Below are positions 59,745 to 64,000 of a stretch of DNA of 64,000 bases, piece by piece (position 1 is the first letter of the stretch; each line of letters opens with the position of its first letter). The notes beneath the pieces are model-generated. The model was not told the origin of the DNA, made no database searches, and saw only the letters and a program-made list of their open reading frames with translations. This stretch comes from an uncultured Verrucomicrobia subdivision 3 bacterium (GTDB lineage: Bacteria; Verrucomicrobiota; Verrucomicrobiia; Limisphaerales; UBA11358), in assembly GCA_903850425.1 (NCBI GenBank), contig CAINLR010000031.1, positions 1 through 64,000 of the forward strand. Direction: 5' to 3'. The translations under genes were made by a program, and so were the position numbers.

Positions 59745-60323
59745 CTACGACTGGCCCAAAACGCGCCGCAGCCGGTTCAACAATTTTTGCGCGAACCGTT
59801 CGTAGGGCTGCAGCGAGCGTCCGTGCGTGCGGAGTTCTTCGATCGTCTCCAGCGCCATGCTGAAATCAAAATCATGAAAGGCGCGGTCGCGTTTCACCCG
59901 GTGCAACCAGCGACTAAGAGCCGTGATTTCTTCAATGTCACCCGCGTAACCGGGGCAAAATGACACTCCCCATTCGTCACGACGCGTGAACCCGTCGCGC
60001 GCCGCCCGTTCTTCGAACCATGCATCGCAGAGCAAAATGCAGACGGACTTCTGATGAAACGAGCCCAGCCGGTAAAAAACCATCCGCGCCCCCGACTCGC
60101 CAAAGTGGTCGTAGGCGGTTTCAATCGCCTCGTCCGGCGGCGGGGTGAACCGCGTCTGGAAGCCGATGCGAAAACTTCCGGGAGTGGCGCGCGAATGTTC
60201 GATGCACAGGTTCTCGGCGAAAATCCAGAGCATCTCCGTCGGCAGGCGCCGGTCGGCGAGACATTGCTGCCAGGCCGAGAGGGCTTCGGCGAGCGGCGGA
60301 CGGGTGAATGCGGCGTTGCTCAT
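59745..60323 (-). CDS. Hypothetical protein downstream of an epimerase
   Basis: A 192-residue soluble protein I do not recognise: MSNAAFTRPPLAEALSAWQQCLADRRLPTEMLWIFAENLCIE, then an alpha/beta part (SFRIGFQTRFTPPPDEAIETAYDHFGE...ARMVFYRLGSFHQKSVCILLCD) and a basic helical end. The ATG at 60323 is chosen because the upstream extension overlaps the epimerase gene. It probably shares a transcript with the epimerase (22-bp gap). Confidence 0.65.
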   Translation of the reverse strand: MSNAAFTRPPLAEALSAWQQCLADRRLPTEMLWIFAENLCIEHSRATPGSFRIGFQTRFTPPPDEAIETAYDHFGESGARMVFYRLGSFHQKSVCILLCDAWFEERAARDGFTRRDEWGVSFCPGYAGDIEEITALSRWLHRVKRDRAFHDFDFSMALETIEELRTHGRSLQPYERFAQKLLNRLRRVLGQS

Positions 60324-60345
60324 CAGTGAACCTTGGTTGCCGCTA

Positions 60346-61299
60346 TTACTGCCGGTTTTTGCGGAGCCAATCAACAAAAAGCGGGATGCCCTTGTCCACT
60401 TTCACTTTCGGATGGTAGCCGAGCATCCGCCGCGCTTTGGAAATATCGGCAAACGTGATCGGCACATCGCCGGGCTGGAGCGGCTGCCGGTCAATGACCG
60501 CTTTCTTCCCAAGCGCGTTTTCAATCAACGCGATCAACTCCGATAATTTCACCGTCTGCGATTCACCCAGATTGAAAATTTCAAAGCCGAATTCGCGCTG
60601 GGTGCAGGCGAGGATGCCTTCGAGAATGTCCGCGATGTGGGTGTGATCGCGCGCCGTGCTGCCGTCACCAAAAACGGGAATCGGCTGGCCGGCCTCGATC
60701 AGCTTGGTGAACTTGTGGATGGCCAGATCGGGCCGCTGGCGCGGGCCATACACCGTGAAGAAGCGCAGCATCGCCACGTCCATTTTGTAGAGGTGATGCC
60801 AGGTGTGGCCGAGCGCTTCGCACGCGAGTTTGCTGGCGGCATAGGGCGACACCGCGGAAAAAATCGGGTCGCTCTCACTGAACGGCACTTTGGCGTTCAC
60901 GCCATAGACGGAGGACGACGACGCGATGGTGATTTTTTTCACCCCGGTTTTGCGCGCCGCTTCCAGCACGTTGACCGTGCCCTCGACATTCACGCGCTGG
61001 TAAAGCGCTGGATGCTCGATACTCGGCCGCACGCCTGCCCGCGCGGCGAGATGGATGACCTGATCGAACGGCACGGACGCAAACAGTTCGGCGAGCGCGG
61101 TGGGATCGCACAAGTCGCCGGGGATAAATTCAAAGGGCTTGGCGAGCGATTGGATTTCGCGAAGGTTGGCACGCTTGCAGTGCGGATCGTAGAAATCGTT
61201 CAAGTCGTCGAACGCCCAGACGCGGTGGCCATCGCGGAGGAGGCGTTCGCACACATGCGAACCAATGAAGCCCGCGCCGCCAGTGACGAGAAAATTCAT
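60346..61299 (-). CDS. NAD-dependent nucleotide-sugar epimerase (UDP-glucuronate 4-epimerase-like)
   Basis: A 317-residue extended short-chain dehydrogenase. It shows NAD-binding TGGAGFIGSHVCERLL (6-21), catalytic SSSSVYG and SPYAASK (Tyr and Lys), RFFTVYGPRQRPDLAIHKF, which resembles GalE/UDP-GlcA-epimerase members, and the C-terminal DGSTARDHTHIAD. It should interconvert UDP-sugars for lipopolysaccharide or exopolysaccharide. No glycosyltransferases adjoin it; the downstream hypothetical gene is the only operon partner. Confidence 0.9.
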   Translation of the reverse strand: MNFLVTGGAGFIGSHVCERLLRDGHRVWAFDDLNDFYDPHCKRANLREIQSLAKPFEFIPGDLCDPTALAELFASVPFDQVIHLAARAGVRPSIEHPALYQRVNVEGTVNVLEAARKTGVKKITIASSSSVYGVNAKVPFSESDPIFSAVSPYAASKLACEALGHTWHHLYKMDVAMLRFFTVYGPRQRPDLAIHKFTKLIEAGQPIPVFGDGSTARDHTHIADILEGILACTQREFGFEIFNLGESQTVKLSELIALIENALGKKAVIDRQPLQPGDVPITFADISKARRMLGYHPKVKVDKGIPLFVDWLRKNRQ

Positions 61300-61374
61300 G
61301 AGCGAAAGCTAACCAGTGACGGGTGAAGTGTCGAGCGTGCAGGAAATCAGCCGCCCCACACGCAGGCTTTCAGC

Positions 61375-61665
61375 TCAATCTTTTTTCTCAATGGCCTTCA
61401 CCATGCGATCCAAGCTTTGCTCCACCCGCTCCATGTGCTGCACTTGCCTTTCCATGTGCAATTTGTAATCCGCTTGCAACTGCCTGCTCCGATTCATTGG
61501 CTTGCGAAGGAATATGAAAAAAAACAGGACCAGGATCACAAAAGGAAGAATGCCCCAGAATAAATTGGCCAGCGTTGAGGTGTCTCCACTGGTCGCTTGG
61601 GTGTCTGCCTGAGCCAGCAAAGGAAACAGCGGAATCGCAAGGAGGCCGGTCGTTAGCGGTTTCAT
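61375..61665 (-). CDS. YajC-like small membrane protein with coiled coil
   Basis: A 96-residue protein with a signal-like N-terminus (MKPLTTGLLAIPLFPLLAQA), a membrane helix (LFWGILPFVILVLFFFIFL, about 36-54) and a basic coiled coil (KPMNRSRQLQADYKLHMERQVQHMERVEQSLDRMVKAIEKKD). This resembles YajC, the accessory subunit of the Sec translocon, in topology, but the coiled-coil tail differs. No Sec genes are nearby. Confidence 0.6.
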   Translation of the reverse strand: MKPLTTGLLAIPLFPLLAQADTQATSGDTSTLANLFWGILPFVILVLFFFIFLRKPMNRSRQLQADYKLHMERQVQHMERVEQSLDRMVKAIEKKD

Positions 61666-61844
61666 GCTTTGACTTTATTTTGCGCGCCAGTTTTTGTCCA
61701 GCGTTTCACCGCCGCGAACATTCAGCTAATGGAAGCCGCCGCTATCCGCCCCGGCATTCTTTTTGCTGAGATAGCCCCGCGCCGGGTCCGGCGTTTGAAA
61801 AAGACATTGTCGCGGGCGCAATATTTTAGTTAATCCTTGTGCCC

Positions 61845-62396
61845 ATGAACCGTCCGACGAGAACCGAATCCGACAAGGCGGCGCACACGCGTGCGCTTTG
61901 CGACCAGGCTTTATGGCCGGAGGTGCTGGCGTTTGCCCAAAAGTGGCACGCGGACAACCCGGCGGACGCGAAGGCATTGTTTTATGCGGGCGTCGCACTC
62001 TCGGCGCTGGGCAAACTGGCCGAGGCGGAGACGAGCTATCGGCGCGCGTTGAAACTGGACGCGACGGATTTCAAAACGTGGAACAATCTCGCCGCGCTGC
62101 TGTTCGAGGCCTTGCACCGGCCCGGCGAGGCGATCAAGTGTCTGGACGAAGCGCTACGACTCAATCCGGCGAATCCACTCGGCTGGGCGAATCTGGCGAG
62201 CATGAACGGACAATTAGGCCGCCACCGGCAAGCCCGCCAATGCGCCGAACGCGCGCTGGCGCTGGAACCGCAGATGGTCGAGGCGCAGTTGCATCGCGCC
62301 CGCGCGGCGCAAATGCTCGGCCAGCCGGAGATCGTCGAGGCGGTCTGCGAATCGCTCGCCGCCCTGCCGCCGGAAAAATTTCAGCGCACGCGGTAG
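61845..62396 (+). CDS. TPR protein
   Basis: A 183-residue protein with about four tetratricopeptide repeats (ALFYAGVALSALGKLAEAETSYRRALKLDA, GEAIKCLDEALRLNP, ANPLGWANLASMNGQLGRHRQARQCAERALALEP). It has no signal peptide or membrane helix, so it is a cytoplasmic scaffold or adaptor; partner unknown. The ATG at 61845 is preferred over the GTG at 61839. Confidence 0.78.
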   Translation: MNRPTRTESDKAAHTRALCDQALWPEVLAFAQKWHADNPADAKALFYAGVALSALGKLAEAETSYRRALKLDATDFKTWNNLAALLFEALHRPGEAIKCLDEALRLNPANPLGWANLASMNGQLGRHRQARQCAERALALEPQMVEAQLHRARAAQMLGQPEIVEAVCESLAALPPEKFQRTR

Positions 62397-62411
62397 CGAG
62401 ACAATTCCAAC

Positions 62412-62513
62412 TTGGATGAATGGATAAATGGATGGTTGGATCGATGGATTTTGTCAGGCAGCCGTTGCCGTTATCCAGGTATCCACAAATCCATTCATCC
62501 AATTATTCAATCC
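62412..62513. repeat. GGAT-type 8-mer repeat with inverted arms
   Basis: Left arm: GGATGAAT, GGATAAAT, GGATGGTT, GGATCGAT, GGAT (62414 on). Right arm: ATCC...ATCC...AATCCATTCATCC, the approximate reverse complement. It fills the gap between the TPR gene and mqnC, like the heptamer tracts at 2595 and 11215. Confidence 0.7.
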
Positions 62514-62553
62514 TCCGTTTGCGCGCAAACGCGGGTTTGGTTAAACTCTGCCC

Positions 62554-63687
62554 GTGATTTACGACGCATCGCTCGACGATTTGCTCCAGAAAGTTTGGAA
62601 CGGCGGCCGCATCAACGCCGCCGAGGCGTTGCGGCTTTATGCCCTGCCGCTGGAGGAACTCGGCGCGCTCGCCGACCGCCGCCGCCAACTCGCGAAGGCC
62701 GCAGCGTATGAAGGCCGCGGCAACGAGATCGTTACTTACAACGTGGATCGCAATGTCAATTACACCAATGTCTGCAACGTCTATTGCAAGTTCTGCGCTT
62801 TCTACCGGACGGAGAAAGACGATGATTCCTACGTCATCACGCTCGACGAGATGGACAAGAAGATTGAGGAGACCATCGCGCTTGGCGGCTCCCAGATGCT
62901 TTTGCAGGGCGGACATCATCCCAAGCTGACCAAGCAGTGGTATCTGGACATGTTGGCGCACGTCAAAAGCAAGTTTCCCGGCTTCAACATCCACGGTTTC
63001 AGCCCGAGCGAATTCATCCATTTCCGCGACGTGTTTCAAGAGCCGCTGGAAAAAATCATCGGCGACTTCAAGGCGGCTGGGCTTGGCTCGATTCCCGGCG
63101 GCGGCGGCGAAATCCTCGTGGATCGCGTGCGGCAGCGCATTGCGCCGCTCAAAGCCATGAGCAACGACTGGCTCGAAGTCATGGACGAGGCGCATCGCCT
63201 CGGACTTTATTCCAGCGCCACGATGATGTTCGGTCACGTTGAAACGATTGAAGATCGCGTTGAACACCTAGAGCGGTTGCGCGCGCAGCAGGAAATTTCC
63301 CTGAAGCGCGTGGCGGAATACAACAGCAACGGCATCAAGCCCGGTCATTTCACCGCGTTCATCGGCTGGACGTTTCAGGCCGAGCATACGAAGTTGAAAG
63401 CGCCGACGGTCGGCGCGCACGAGTATCTGCGGACGCAGGCGCTGGCACGGATCTACCTCGATAATTTCCAGAACGTGCAAAGCTCCTGGGTGACGCAGGG
63501 ATTGGAGATCGGCCAGATCGCGTTGAAATATGGCGCGAACGATCTCGGCAGCATCATGATCGAGGAAAACGTGGTGTCGCAGGCGGGCACGACCTTCTGC
63601 ATGACGGTGCCGGACATGCACCGGCTTATCAAAGATCTCGGCTACGAACCGCATCAGCGCGACAATTGGTATCGGCTGGTGAATTAA
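62554..63687 (+). CDS. mqnC: Cyclic dehypoxanthinyl futalosine synthase (radical SAM)
   Basis: Third step of the futalosine route to menaquinone: converts dehypoxanthinyl futalosine to its cyclic form. The 377 residues show the radical-SAM motif CNVYCKFCAFYR (residues 74-85), GGSQMLLQGGHHP, FNIHGFSPSEF and GSIPGGGGEILVDRVR, the MqnC hallmark. The start is GTG at 62554, preceded by the 8-mer repeat. MqnA, B, D and E are not in the window. It implies an anaerobic-capable or microaerobic respiratory chain. Confidence 0.95.
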   Translation: MIYDASLDDLLQKVWNGGRINAAEALRLYALPLEELGALADRRRQLAKAAAYEGRGNEIVTYNVDRNVNYTNVCNVYCKFCAFYRTEKDDDSYVITLDEMDKKIEETIALGGSQMLLQGGHHPKLTKQWYLDMLAHVKSKFPGFNIHGFSPSEFIHFRDVFQEPLEKIIGDFKAAGLGSIPGGGGEILVDRVRQRIAPLKAMSNDWLEVMDEAHRLGLYSSATMMFGHVETIEDRVEHLERLRAQQEISLKRVAEYNSNGIKPGHFTAFIGWTFQAEHTKLKAPTVGAHEYLRTQALARIYLDNFQNVQSSWVTQGLEIGQIALKYGANDLGSIMIEENVVSQAGTTFCMTVPDMHRLIKDLGYEPHQRDNWYRLVN

Positions 63688-63697
63688 AATTCGCGCT

Positions 63698-63934
63698 ATG
63701 CCAACCGTGATGCGAATCGGGCCGTATCGCTTTCATTTCTACAGTCGTGAAGGCAACGAGCCGCCACACATTCATGTCACGCGCGAGGAAATGGAGGCGA
63801 AGTTTTGGCTGCGTCCAGTTTCGCTTGCGTCCAACCACAACTTTGCCAAGGCCGAACTTGCCCGCATCGAAAAGCTCGTGGAAGAGCATTGCCAGAAACT
63901 GCTGGAAGCCTATATTCAAGTGCATGGTCATTGA
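63698..63934 (+). CDS. DUF4160 protein
   Basis: A 78-residue protein: MPTVMRIGPYRFHFYSREGNEPPHIHVTREEMEAKFWL, with the EPPHIHV motif that defines DUF4160, and a C-terminal helix LARIEKLVEEHCQKLLEAY. DUF4160 genes usually pair with DUF2442 genes in what look like toxin-antitoxin-type modules; function unproven. It overlaps the next frame by 11 bp. Confidence 0.85.
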   Translation: MPTVMRIGPYRFHFYSREGNEPPHIHVTREEMEAKFWLRPVSLASNHNFAKAELARIEKLVEEHCQKLLEAYIQVHGH

Positions 63935-64000
63935 GCCAAAAACCGAAACCGTCGCGGTGCGCGGCTGGGTGGAAGCCCGGCGCGTGTGCCTTGAATTGGC
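63924..64000 (+). CDS. DUF2442-like protein, N-terminal fragment (runs off the window)
   Basis: The 25 visible codons, MVIEPKTETVAVRGWVEARR followed by VCLEL, fit the start of a DUF2442 protein (a strand ending before an LADGR-type turn). The frame is open to the end of the window and its start overlaps DUF4160, as expected for such a pair. Confidence 0.5.
   Translation, partial: MVIEPKTETVAVRGWVEARRVCLEL

Overview
The window looks like a chromosomal segment of a GC-rich member of the Verrucomicrobiota, probably a Limisphaerales/Pedosphaera-like lineage. This is inferred from gene content, not from a marker search. The supporting signs are: pseudopilins with an [24 protein letters not shown]-type N-terminus and a C-terminal H-X9-DG motif; many large secreted proteins with Ig-like, lamin-tail and CotH domains; futalosine-route menaquinone synthesis (MqnC); an MCE/Mla lipid transport operon (a diderm envelope); and many short palindromic and 7-bp repeats that also invade coding genes. 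I see no tRNA, rRNA, CRISPR array, prophage or complete insertion sequence.

Region 1 (1-15.7 kb) is informational and near-origin. It holds the start of thrS (no TGS domain), a short PQQ-repeat protein, an orphan ABC ATPase, dnaA, a 3-hydroxyisobutyrate-dehydrogenase-like enzyme, ileS, an AT-rich hypothetical gene, trpF, a cysteine desulfurase and dnaN. dnaA and dnaN lie about 8.6 kb apart; both upstream regions contain DnaA-box-like 9-mers. Region 2 (15.7-30 kb) has a pseudopilin, a TMTC-like membrane/TPR protein, a secreted Ig-like protein, an S10 carboxypeptidase, a three-gene PilV/PilW/PilX-like operon and tsaE-tsaB.

Region 3 (28.2-40.4 kb) is the most interesting system. A histidine kinase/response regulator pair diverges from a membrane protein with a Spy/CpxP-like tail, followed by a 1,921-residue CotH/lamin-tail protein, a VTC polyphosphate-polymerase-like protein, a DUF4956 membrane protein and an HlyD-type adaptor. 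Three promoters in this locus carry the same arrangement: (C/A)TT(A/C)AT-N5-CTTAAT, then exactly 11 bp, then TAnnnT. This resembles PmrA boxes and suggests one autoregulated regulon. The kinase sensor region, the membrane protein and the CotH protein all carry Gly/Pro-rich or poly-Gly stretches.

Region 4 (40.4-50 kb) starts with a gene broken by inversion, frameshift and a nonsense codon. A ydaO/yuaA-type (c-di-AMP) riboswitch then precedes a zinc-ribbon protein and an SPFH/flotillin-like protein. After that come a LysR-like regulator divergent from an acyl carrier protein, an SGNH hydrolase lipoprotein, a multi-pass acyltransferase-like protein and a GH18-ThuA fusion. Region 5 (50-64 kb) holds a VapC-type toxin-antitoxin pair, a frameshifted HTH gene, an unusually long ligA abutting a BRCT protein, an MCE-type transport operon, a DUF4197 protein, a sugar-nucleotide epimerase, a TPR protein, mqnC and a DUF4160/DUF2442-like pair.

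Repeats are a theme. Three unrelated-sequence intergenic arrays share a 21-bp period and each spans about 13 units (10.2, 14.9 and 19.2 kb). Heptamer repeats lie between genes and inside ileS and tsaE. Palindromic elements are inserted in frame in ileS and ligA.
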